Part shown: positions 7,559-15,233 of the stretch, one piece after another
How the letters are laid out: every line of letters begins with the position of its first letter
Numbering within the stretch: position 1 is the first letter of the stretch
Assembly (NCBI RefSeq): GCF_014648075.1
Contig: NZ_BMQK01000013.1
Location: forward strand, 147,159 to 211,158
Length of the DNA stretch: 64,000 nucleotides
Origin: Streptomyces ruber
GTDB lineage: Bacteria; Actinomycetota; Actinomycetes; Streptomycetales; Streptomycetaceae
Direction of reading: 5' to 3'
Position numbers and translations under genes: made by a program
Notes under the pieces: generated by a model
What the model was told of the DNA's origin: nothing
Seen by the model: the letters and a program-made list of their open reading frames with translations, nothing else
The model's database searches: none

Positions 7559-9085
7559 GTGCCACGTGGTGACGGTCGACTCAATCACGATCTGCTTCCC
7601 GGCGAGAAGGGCCCCCAGGACGCGTGCGGCGTCTTCGGTGTCTGGGCTCCGGGCGAAGAGGTCGCAAAGCTCACGTACTTCGGGCTGTACGCCCTCCAGC
7701 ATCGGGGCCAGGAATCCGCGGGAATCGCGGTCAGCAACGGCTCCCAGATCCTCGTCTTCAAGGACATGGGACTGGTCTCCCAGGTCTTCGACGAAACCTC
7801 GCTCGGCGCCCTCCAGGGACACATCGCCGTCGGGCATGCCCGCTACTCGACCACCGGCGCCTCCATCTGGGAGAACGCCCAGCCGACGTTCCGCGCCACC
7901 GCGCGCGGTTCCATCGCGCTCGGCCACAACGGCAACCTGGTGAACACCGCCCAGCTCGCGGAGATGGTCGCCGACCTGCCCAAGCAGGACGGCCGCACCC
8001 CGCAGGTCGCCGCGACCAACGACACCGACCTCGTCACGGCGCTGCTGGCCGGACAGGTCGACGACGACGGCAAGCCGCTGAGCGTCGAGGACGCGGCCGC
8101 GAAGGTCCTCCCGCAGGTCCAGGGCGCCTTCTCGCTCGTCTTCATGGACGATCACACCCTTTATGCGGCCCGCGACCCGCAGGGCATCCGCCCGCTGGTC
8201 CTCGGCCGGCTGGAGCGCGGCTGGGTGGTCGCCTCCGAGACCGCCGCCCTCGACATCGTGGGCGCCAGCTTCGTCCGTGAGATCGAACCGGGCGAGTTCA
8301 TCGCCGTCGACGAGAACGGCCTGCGCACCTCGCGCTTCGCGGAAGCGAAGCCCAAGGGCTGTGTCTTCGAGTACGTGTACCTGGCCCGCCCGGACACCGA
8401 CATCGCCGGCCGGAACGTCTACCTGTCCCGCGTGGAGATGGGCCGCCGTCTCGCCGCCGAAGCGCCCGCCGAGGCCGACCTCGTCATAGCCACCCCGGAG
8501 TCCGGGACTCCGGCCGCGATCGGCTACGCGGAGGCCAGCGGGATCCCGTTCGGCAGCGGTCTGGTGAAGAACGCCTACGTCGGACGTACGTTCATCCAGC
8601 CCTCGCAGACGATCCGCCAGCTGGGCATCCGGCTGAAGCTGAACCCCCTGAGGGAAGTCATCAAGGGCAAGCGCCTGGTGGTCGTCGACGACTCGATCGT
8701 CCGCGGCAACACCCAGCGCGCCCTCGTCCGCATGCTGCGCGAGGCGGGCGCCGCCGAGGTCCACATCCGGATCTCCTCCCCGCCCGTGAAGTGGCCCTGC
8801 TTTTTCGGCATCGACTTCGCCACCCGCGCCGAGCTCATCGCCAACGGCATGTCGGTCGACGAGATCGGCCGCTCCCTGGGCGCCGACTCGCTGTCGTACA
8901 TCTCCATCGACGGCATGATCGAGGCGACCACCATCGCCAAGCCGAACCTCTGCCGCGCCTGCTTCGACGGTGACTACCCGATGGAGCTCCCGGACCCCGA
9001 GCTGCTCGGCAAGCAGCTCCTGGAGACCGAGCTGGCCGCCGGGCCCGCCGCCACGGCCGCCGCCGACGCGATCCGCCGTCCGTAG
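7559..9085 (+). CDS. purF: Amidophosphoribosyltransferase
   Basis: PurF catalyses the first committed purine step, PRPP plus glutamine to phosphoribosylamine. The 508-residue protein has a propeptide of about 22 residues before the catalytic C23 in ACGVFGVWAPG, which becomes the N-terminal nucleophile after processing. The type I phosphoribosyltransferase motif VVVDDSIVRGNT lies near residue 375, and two cysteines near the C-terminus (LCRACFDG) fit the Fe-S-binding subtype. The start is GTG at 7559. purM follows after 43 bp, so the two are probably co-transcribed. Confidence 0.98.
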   Translation: MPRGDGRLNHDLLPGEKGPQDACGVFGVWAPGEEVAKLTYFGLYALQHRGQESAGIAVSNGSQILVFKDMGLVSQVFDETSLGALQGHIAVGHARYSTTGASIWENAQPTFRATARGSIALGHNGNLVNTAQLAEMVADLPKQDGRTPQVAATNDTDLVTALLAGQVDDDGKPLSVEDAAAKVLPQVQGAFSLVFMDDHTLYAARDPQGIRPLVLGRLERGWVVASETAALDIVGASFVREIEPGEFIAVDENGLRTSRFAEAKPKGCVFEYVYLARPDTDIAGRNVYLSRVEMGRRLAAEAPAEADLVIATPESGTPAAIGYAEASGIPFGSGLVKNAYVGRTFIQPSQTIRQLGIRLKLNPLREVIKGKRLVVVDDSIVRGNTQRALVRMLREAGAAEVHIRISSPPVKWPCFFGIDFATRAELIANGMSVDEIGRSLGADSLSYISIDGMIEATTIAKPNLCRACFDGDYPMELPDPELLGKQLLETELAAGPAATAAADAIRRP

Positions 9086-9128
9086 CCGGCCCGTTTTTCT
9101 GCCGTACGACACAAAGGTTCTCATCGTC

Positions 9129-10196
9129 ATGTCTGAGACAACTGGTGCCAGCTACGCGGCCGCGGGCGTCGACATCGAGGCGGGCGACCGCGCCGTCGAG
9201 CTGATGAAGGAGTGGGTGAAGAAGACGCAGCGCCCCGAGGTCCTCGGCGGCCTCGGCGGCTTCGCCGGGCTCTTCGACGCCTCCGCCCTCAAGCGCTACG
9301 AGCGCCCCCTCCTCGCCTCCGCCACGGACGGCGTGGGCACGAAGGTCGACATCGCCCGGCAGCTGGGCGTGTACGACACCATCGGCCACGACCTCGTCGC
9401 GATGGTCATGGACGACATCGTCGTGTGCGGCGCCGAACCGCTGTTCATGACCGACTACATCTGCGTCGGCAAGGTCCACCCCGAGCGCGTCGCCGCCATC
9501 GTGAAGGGCATCGCCGAGGGCTGTGTACTGGCCGGATGCGCGCTGGTGGGCGGTGAGACGGCCGAACACCCGGGCCTGCTGGGTCCGGACGACTTCGACG
9601 TCGCCGGCGCCGGTACGGGCGTCGTGGAGGCCGACCGGGTGCTGGGCGCCGATCGCATCCGTACGGGTGACGCGGTGATCGCCATGGCCTCCTCGGGCCT
9701 TCACTCCAACGGGTACTCGCTGGTCCGGCACGTCCTGCTGGAGCGCGCTGGCCTCTCGCTGGACGCGCGGATCGAGGAGCTGGGCCGCACGCTCGGCGAG
9801 GAGCTGCTGGAACCCACCAAGATCTACTCGCTGGACTGCCTGGCGCTGCTCCGCACCACCGAGGTGCACGCCTTCAGCCACGTCACGGGCGGTGGGCTCG
9901 CGGCCAACCTGGCCCGGGTGGTCCCCGACAGCCTGCACGCGGTCGTCGACCGCTCCACCTGGACCCCGGACCCGATCTTCGATCTGGTGGGCCGGACCGG
10001 CGACGTCGAGCGCCTGGAGCTGGAGAAGACGCTGAACATGGGCGTCGGCATGATCGCGGTCGTACCGCTGGAGGCCGTGGACGTCGCGCTGACGACCCTC
10101 GCCGACCGCGGGGTCGAGGCATGGGTCGCCGGTGAGATCACCGAGCGCGGCGAGCACACCACGGGCGCCGCCCTGGTCGGGGACTACGCGAGCTGA
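9129..10196 (+). CDS. purM: Phosphoribosylaminoimidazole synthetase (AIRS)
   Basis: PurM closes the imidazole ring, converting FGAM to AIR with ATP, one step after PurSQL. The 355-residue protein has the AIRS signatures SATDGVGTKVDIA, DDIVVCGAEPLFMTDY, the ATP-site GGETAEHPG and HVTGGGLAANL, in family order and at the usual length. The ATG at 9129 gives MSETTGASYAAAG. A clean hairpin at 10254-10283 ends the purF-purM unit. Confidence 0.98.
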   Translation: MSETTGASYAAAGVDIEAGDRAVELMKEWVKKTQRPEVLGGLGGFAGLFDASALKRYERPLLASATDGVGTKVDIARQLGVYDTIGHDLVAMVMDDIVVCGAEPLFMTDYICVGKVHPERVAAIVKGIAEGCVLAGCALVGGETAEHPGLLGPDDFDVAGAGTGVVEADRVLGADRIRTGDAVIAMASSGLHSNGYSLVRHVLLERAGLSLDARIEELGRTLGEELLEPTKIYSLDCLALLRTTEVHAFSHVTGGGLAANLARVVPDSLHAVVDRSTWTPDPIFDLVGRTGDVERLELEKTLNMGVGMIAVVPLEAVDVALTTLADRGVEAWVAGEITERGEHTTGAALVGDYAS

Positions 10197-10253
10197 GGCC
10201 CCGGACGGGACCGTGAGGAGCGCTTCACCCGCCCGGCGGCGGACAGCACACAA

Positions 10254-10283
10254 CCCGGTCCGTGGCGTGGGCCACGGACCGGG
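10254..10283. terminator. Bidirectional terminator between purM and the DUF3073 gene
   Basis: A 13-bp perfect stem (CCCGGTCCGTGGC) closes on GTGG. It lies between the convergent purM and DUF3073 genes, so it can serve both. Confidence 0.85.
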
Positions 10284-10301
10284 CGGAGAATCAGTGCAAG
10301 G

Positions 10302-10547
10302 TCAAGCGCCGCGACGACGCGAGGACTCGTCGTCCTCATCGTCCTCGTCGTCCCCGTACAGCTCGGCGTACCGTGCGTACGGGTCGTCGTCCTGCTCATC
10401 GTCCTCGAAGTGGTCGCCGTTCGGCGGCACGTTCGACGTCGATGCGCCCAGCTCCTCGGCCAGGCGTGAGAGATCCGTCCCACCGCTGTTGTACTTCAGC
10501 TGGCGGGCGACCTTCGTCTGCTTGGCCTTGGCCCGGCCGCGCCCCAT
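10302..10547 (-). CDS. DUF3073 small acidic-tailed protein
   Basis: This 81-residue actinobacterial protein starts MGRGRAKAKQTKVARQLKY, the typical DUF3073 N-terminus, and ends in a strongly acidic stretch rich in D and E before RRRGA. The basic head and acidic tail suggest an RNA- or ribosome-associated role, but no function is established. It is monocistronic and convergent with purM. Confidence 0.88.
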   Translation of the reverse strand: MGRGRAKAKQTKVARQLKYNSGGTDLSRLAEELGASTSNVPPNGDHFEDDEQDDDPYARYAELYGDDEDDEDDESSRRRGA

Positions 10548-10884
10548 GGCTCGACCCCCTCAACGACGGGGCTCGACGGCCCCAGAGTCTTGACGCGTTC
10601 ATGATCTAGAACGGACTCTCCGTGGAGAGACCGCCCGTAGGGCTTCCACGGTACCTGAGCCCGCGCCCATACGGTACGTCGCCCGCAGCACGCGCGTGTG
10701 CACAGGACCATGGAGGTACCCCGTCCTCGCTGGTCAATGGCGATTTTAACCACTTATCGGGAGCCGACCCGCCGACAAGAGTGAGAGTTCTCTCCAAGTG
10801 TCCCGTCCGGGTACCGCCGGTTCCGGGTCCGGGCCGTCCCGTGCGGCGCCCCGTGGGGCGGCCTCGGGACGGCCCGGTGGAAGG
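10548..10884. promoter_or_regulatory. Intergenic region upstream of DUF3073, with the vdh terminator
   Basis: About 340 bp without a credible gene. The right half holds the vdh terminator (10829-10877) and the left half must hold the promoter of the leftward DUF3073 gene. I see no further structure. Confidence 0.5.
10829..10877. terminator. Terminator of vdh
   Basis: CCGGGCCGTCCCG (10829-10841) pairs perfectly with 10865-10877, with a second GC-rich hairpin in the loop. It lies just 3' of the leftward vdh gene. Confidence 0.8.
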
Positions 10885-11976
10885 TCAGCGTCCGCGCGCC
10901 TCCGCCATGAGCTGCTCGGCGATGCGGTCGGCGGCCGCCGCCGGCGGGATTCCGTCGTCCTTCGCACGTGCGAATATCGTGAGCGTGGTGTCGTAGATCT
11001 TCGCGGCCTTGGCCCGGCACCGCTCGAAGTCGAAGCCGTGCAGTTCGTCGGCGACCTGGATGACACCGCCGGCGTTCACGACGTAGTCCGGCGCGTAGAG
11101 GATGCCCCGGTCGGCCAGGTCCTTCTCGACGCCCGGGTGTGCGAGCTGGTTGTTCGCCGCCCCGCAGACCACCCGCGCGGTCAGCACGGGCACGGTGTCG
11201 TCGTTCAGGGCCCCGCCCAGCGCGCAGGGGGCGTACACGTCGAGCCCCTCGGTCCGGATGAGCGCGTCGGTGTCCGCGACGGCCGTCACGGACGGGTGGC
11301 GGTCCAGGACCCGGCGCACGGACTCCTCGCGGACGTCCGTGATCACGACGTCGGCGCCCTCCTCCAGGAGGTGCCCCACCAGGTGGTGACCGACCTTGCC
11401 CACGCCCGCGATCCCGACCTTGCGGCCGCGCAGCGACGGGTCGCCCCAGAGGTGCTCGGCCGAGGCGCGCATGCCCTGGTACACGCCGAACGCGGTGAGC
11501 ACCGAGGAGTCGCCGGCCCCGCCGTTCTCGGGTGAACGGCCGGTCGTCCAGCGGCACTCCCGGGCCACGACGTCCATGTCGGCGACGTAGGTGCCCACAT
11601 CGCACGCGGTGACGTACCGCCCGCCGAGCGAGGCCACGAACCGGCCGTAGGCCAGCAGCAGTTCCTCGGTCTTGATGCGCTCCGGGTCGCCGATGATCAC
11701 GGCCTTGCCCCCGCCGTGGCCGAGACCGGCCATGGCGTTCTTGTACGACATCCCGCGCGCCAGGTTCAGCGCGTCGGCGACGGCCGAGGCCTCGTCCGCG
11801 TACGGGTAGAAGCGCGTACCGCCGAGCGCGGGGCCCAGGGCGGTGGAGTGGACGGCGATCACGGCCCGGAGGCCGCTGGCTCGGTCCTGGCAGAGCACGA
11901 CTTGCTCATGGCCTCCCTGGTCCGAGTGGAACAGGGTGTGCAGTACATCAGCAGGTGCGCCGGTTACGTCGGTCAC
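10885..11976 (-). CDS. vdh: Valine (branched-chain amino acid) dehydrogenase
   Basis: Vdh oxidatively deaminates valine, leucine and isoleucine with NAD, feeding branched-chain precursors to fatty acid and polyketide synthesis. The 363-residue sequence is very close to Streptomyces Vdh as I remember it: TRFYPYADEASAVADALNLA, the catalytic lysine loop GLGHGGGKAVI, and the Rossmann motif GIAGVGKVGHH. The start is the GTG at 11976 (MTDVTGAPADVLHTLFHSDQ). The track upstream of that codon carries no homology. The gene is divergent from the next one, with about 230 bp between. Confidence 0.96.
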   Translation of the reverse strand: MTDVTGAPADVLHTLFHSDQGGHEQVVLCQDRASGLRAVIAVHSTALGPALGGTRFYPYADEASAVADALNLARGMSYKNAMAGLGHGGGKAVIIGDPERIKTEELLLAYGRFVASLGGRYVTACDVGTYVADMDVVARECRWTTGRSPENGGAGDSSVLTAFGVYQGMRASAEHLWGDPSLRGRKVGIAGVGKVGHHLVGHLLEEGADVVITDVREESVRRVLDRHPSVTAVADTDALIRTEGLDVYAPCALGGALNDDTVPVLTARVVCGAANNQLAHPGVEKDLADRGILYAPDYVVNAGGVIQVADELHGFDFERCRAKAAKIYDTTLTIFARAKDDGIPPAAAADRIAEQLMAEARGR

Positions 11977-12210
11977 GGTGGTGACTCCAGTGGTGGTAGC
12001 GGCGGTTGTGGGGCGACGCCCGTGCGGGTGGCGGGGGCCGTGGGCATGAGCGTAGAGCCTGTGGCGGTCCGCCATCCTCGCGTGGGTCGGGATCACCCTC
12101 CCTCGGAGTACGTTCGCACACGCGCGTGGGACGATTCGCTGTGTTTCCCCGCCCGCACGCGCGCGGTTCACGCCGGGTTTCGGGCCGGGGCCGGTGGGGA
12201 GGGAGCAGGG

Positions 12211-13053
12211 GTGCCCAAGGTGTCGTCGGTGATCGTCCCGTACGCGTCCTACCTCCGCGTCTACGAGCCGCTGGCCGCCTTCCCGGAGCCCGAGCGCAGC
12301 CATTGGGCGCGCTACGCGGAGCGGCCCGGGCTCCCGTCGTACCAGGACGAGCTGCGCCGCTCACTGGCCGATCTGCTGCCCACGCCGCCCGTGCCCGTGC
12401 CGGTCCACGAGAGCGGCGACGCCTTCGTCCTCGACGTGGACGGCGTGCTCTGCGTCTGTCCCTGGCGCACCCGGCTGCGCGGCTGGCTGGCGCTCGCGGA
12501 CCTGGGCGCGGAACTGCCCCCGCCGGTCCTGGACGCGGTGCTGCCGCCGGTCCTGCGCCGGCAGGCCGCGCAGGACCACGAGCGCTGGGCGGCCCGCAAC
12601 CCCGACGCCCGCCCGTGGATCCGCTCCTCGACCTGGCAGGTGCCGCTGCCGTGGTTCGTCCTGGTCTCGGACGAGGAGCGGGTGTACGAGAAGGGGGCGG
12701 CCGAGGCGGCGCCCGTGCTGCGGTACCGGACCCCGATGGTGCAGGCGCGGCGCCGGGTGGCACGGGGGCTGCGGACGCTGCGGGACGCGATGGACGAGAG
12801 CCCGCTGATCGACGGACTGGTGGACGTGGGCCGCTGGCTGGAGGAGTTCCACCCGCGCTCGTTGGTCGAGCTGGACTACGGCGGCCTCGTGCACCTCCTG
12901 CCGGCCGACCGGCTCGACGGCGACCACTCGGCGGCGGACGTCGCCGCGGGCATCGAGGCGTTGCGCGACGGCGACGGGACGGCCGCCGGGGAGGCGTACG
13001 GGCGCCTGGTCACGCGCTGGCGGGCGGTACGGGACCGGCGGTCGGCGAACTGA
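12211..13053 (+). CDS. Conserved Streptomyces protein of unknown function
   Basis: A 280-residue, mainly hydrophilic protein without signal peptide or membrane segment. It begins MPKVSSVIVPYASYLRVYEP; tryptophan-rich stretches (RSSTWQVPLPWF, WLEEFHPRSLVELDYGGL) suggest a compact globular domain that I do not recognise. The GTG at 12211 has a very strong purine-rich ribosome-binding site (GGGGAGGGAG) just upstream. The gene lies between vdh and bldC; I recall an unannotated gene in the same place in other Streptomyces. Confidence 0.75.
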   Translation: MPKVSSVIVPYASYLRVYEPLAAFPEPERSHWARYAERPGLPSYQDELRRSLADLLPTPPVPVPVHESGDAFVLDVDGVLCVCPWRTRLRGWLALADLGAELPPPVLDAVLPPVLRRQAAQDHERWAARNPDARPWIRSSTWQVPLPWFVLVSDEERVYEKGAAEAAPVLRYRTPMVQARRRVARGLRTLRDAMDESPLIDGLVDVGRWLEEFHPRSLVELDYGGLVHLLPADRLDGDHSAADVAAGIEALRDGDGTAAGEAYGRLVTRWRAVRDRRSAN

Positions 13054-13724
13054 GCCGTGCTGGTCCTGCTGGTTCAGCTGGGCTTGCTGTGCCCTGCTGC
13101 GATCCGGCCGCGCGGAGCAACGGCCGCCGCCTTCCGGAAAGTTGACGCCGTGTGACGGAAGAGGCTTTCCGCGCTTTGTGGTGTCATGGTGGTGTCATAG
13201 TGAACTAACGTTCTCTGCCCGGGGGTTGGCCGTGCGCCGTACCCGCGGAGAGGCGCAGGCCGTGGGCGAAGCACGCACGACGGGACGTAGGTCCCGATCC
13301 GGGCTTTCGTCTCAAGCGTGACGGAACGCACTTACAAGGGCCTTGCCTCTTACGCCCCTCCTCATGCCAAAATAGGACAAGGAGTCCGGGGGATACACCC
13401 TATGCCCACGTATGGGTGGATTCTCGGCAATGCACACTATGGGGGATCTGGTGACTCCTGATCGTCCTGTGACTGATCGTCACAGTGGCGTGACTGTCCG
13501 CTATGGCATGGTCCATCGGCTTCCGTCGCTGATGAACACCTGGGAGGGCAATTCCATCGGTTTGGCCGACGCGGCTGGACAGATGGTGTAGTTGTAGTGC
13601 CGAGGACAAGCCGTTCGTCCTATAACCGACTCGACTCGCGTCCGCCATTTCGGGCAACGCGGGTCAAGGTGCAGAATTTAGAGGAAAGAACCGAGAAGGT
13701 TCGGTTCTCCCGAGGAGGCCGCTC
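13054..13724. promoter_or_regulatory. Long bldC upstream region with dyads
   Basis: About 670 bp without a credible gene. It contains two copies of GTGGTGTCAT separated by one base (about 13178-13198), an inverted repeat CTGTGAC-N5-GTCACAG at 13467-13485 that resembles a CRP-type site with one base too many in the spacer, and a hairpin just before the bldC ribosome-binding site (13688-13707). A long leader is typical for developmental regulators. Confidence 0.5.
13688..13707 (+). promoter_or_regulatory. Leader hairpin before the bldC ribosome-binding site
   Basis: GAACCGA pairs with TCGGTTC around a 6-nt loop, ending 5 nt before the GAGGAGG ribosome-binding site. It could influence access to that site; this is inference. 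Confidence 0.4.
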
Positions 13725-13931
13725 ATGACCGCTCGCACCCCTGATGCCGAGCCGCTGCTGACCCCGGCTGAGGTCGCCACCATGTTCCGTGTCGACCCGA
13801 AGACGGTGACGCGGTGGGCGAAGGCCGGCAAGCTCACGTCCATCCGTACGCTCGGCGGGCACCGCCGTTACCGCGAGGCCGAGGTCCGCGCCCTGCTGGC
13901 GGGTATCCCGCAGCAGCGCAGCGAGGCCTGA
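13725..13931 (+). CDS. bldC: BldC developmental regulator
   Basis: BldC is a small MerR-like winged-helix DNA-binding protein that holds back sporulation and keeps vegetative growth going in Streptomyces. The 68-residue protein is essentially only the DNA-binding domain: LTPAEVATMFRVDPKTVTRW (helix-turn-helix) followed by the wing GGHRRYREAEVRALL. It matches the known BldC length. A GAGGAGG ribosome-binding site precedes the ATG at 13725 by 7 nt, after a small leader hairpin. It is monocistronic. Confidence 0.97.
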   Translation: MTARTPDAEPLLTPAEVATMFRVDPKTVTRWAKAGKLTSIRTLGGHRRYREAEVRALLAGIPQQRSEA

Positions 13932-14516
13932 AAAGCCGCATGACAGGGCGGTTCGGCAGGTCCCCCAACGTGCCGAAACGTCCGAACCGCACAGCTCCAA
14001 GCGACGCGGGCCCTGCCCCAACAGGTTCCATGGCCCTTTGCACCGACTTCCCGGAGTTCGTCAGAGCTCCCGGGTGACAGGCAAGGGCGCGTCGTCGATC
14101 GCGCTGGACTCCGCCGGGTCCAGCGCGATTTTTCTGTGCCCCGGGGACGCCACGACGGCACCCGGACTCCCCGGCACCCGGCCGGGTCCTCGTGCGCGGG
14201 AACCTTCCCGTGCACGAGGCCGGAGGCTGTGAGGAACCTTGCCGGGCCCTGGAAGGAGGGATCGGATCAGCTGCGGGAAGCCGCTGAGAGTGGTGCAATT
14301 GCACATATTAAATTGACCCTTTGTAGGCGACCCATAAGATCTGAGACCTCGAAAACTCGTGTGGTGACTCCCGTCACACGGTACGTCCCTTGTTGTCGAG
14401 GACGCATCTGCGGTAAAGGGGCCGGGAGTTGAGACACGCGACGGCGGTCTTCGAAGTGGCATGTGCTCCGGGGGCCGCTACCCCTCCACGGGGTGCGTAA
14501 CCCCGTTGGGCCGCGA
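13932..14516. other. Intergenic region after bldC with several hairpins
   Basis: About 585 bp without a credible gene. It holds an imperfect dyad around 13949-13992, a clear terminator with a T run (14098-14134), and a further inverted repeat around 14190-14220. The stretch from about 14290 to 14350 is AT-rich. The DUF6274-like gene reads toward it from the right. Confidence 0.5.
14098..14134 (+). terminator. Terminator downstream of bldC
   Basis: ATCGCGCTGGAC pairs perfectly with GTCCAGCGCGAT, followed by TTTT: the classical intrinsic form, unusual in a genome where U tails are often missing. Confidence 0.85.
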
Positions 14517-14702
14517 TCAGGCCTTCGAGGGGCTCTCGGCGGCCGTCGAAGGCTCGTGCCCGTCCAGTTGCCCGGGTTCCATGGCCAGGCGCCGCAGCTG
14601 ATGGCAGATCGCGCAGTGGTGGGTCAGATGGCGGTAGGAGGACGCGGCCGACAGGTGGGCACGGAGCAGTGCGCGGGTCTCGTGCCGAACGGTCGCCGTC
14701 AT
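14517..14702 (-). CDS. Small protein, DUF6274-like
   Basis: A 61-residue protein starting MTATVRHETRALLRAHLSAA and containing a CxxC pair in HHCAICHQLRRLAM. The HxxHxxxCxxCH pattern suggests zinc binding, as in very short anti-sigma-like proteins. From memory this resembles the Streptomyces DUF6274 family, though I am not certain. The ATG at 14702 is preferred to an upstream in-frame ATG at 14750 because homology-like sequence begins there. Confidence 0.6.
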   Translation of the reverse strand: MTATVRHETRALLRAHLSAASSYRHLTHHCAICHQLRRLAMEPGQLDGHEPSTAAESPSKA

Positions 14703-15063
14703 ACGCCACCTCCGATTGAGGAACCCCTTGTTCCTGGTTACCGAGTGCATGTGACTCCGTCAAGACGCAGCGACACGCTCCACCCGGCGAGCGGTACCGG
14801 CCGTGTGAAGGGTGTGACTGGAGGGACTCATGGGCCTGTTGAGGCATGAACGGCCGTCTGTTGCCGAGAGGGAGGTCCGTTACCGTGCGAGAGCCCCACG
14901 CGGCGGCTGGGACCGGCGAGGTGAGGGGGGCGTGCGTACGGGCCGTGCAGGAGCGCATGCGCCCTGCGAGCCGGCCGCGTGGACCGGTGCGCCCCCGGCA
15001 AGTTCTACGCCCCGGCACGACCGAGGCCCCGCACCCTTACGGATGCGGGGCCTCACTCGTGCG
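14703..15063. other. Gap between the DUF6274-like gene and tRNA-Asp
   Basis: About 360 bp. It holds the promoter region of the leftward small gene and the terminator of tRNA-Asp (15023-15054). An open frame on the plus strand here is not convincing, as it would read into the tRNA antisense. Confidence 0.4.
15023..15054. terminator. Terminator of tRNA-Asp
   Basis: GAGGCCCCGCA pairs perfectly with TGCGGGGCCTC around a 10-nt loop, 9 nt 3' of the leftward tRNA-Asp. Confidence 0.8.
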
Positions 15064-15138
15064 TGCGGTCCTGACGGGATTTGAACCCGCGGCCTCCACC
15101 TTGACAGGGTGGCGAGCACTCCAAACTGCTCCACAGGA
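15064..15138 (-). tRNA. tRNA-Asp(GTC)
   Basis: Complete cloverleaf on the minus strand: acceptor GGTCCTG/CAGGACC, anticodon loop CTGTCAA (GTC), T loop with TTCAAAT. It is identical in sequence to the second copy at 22307-22381 on the plus strand. Confidence 0.95.
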
Positions 15139-15233
15139 CCTTGTTTCGCGGCGCCATTCCTGCGTTGCGCTGCGAGAAGGACTCTACAGGAGGGCGCACC
15201 CCTTGGTCGAACTCACCCTCCGTGCAGAGCCCG

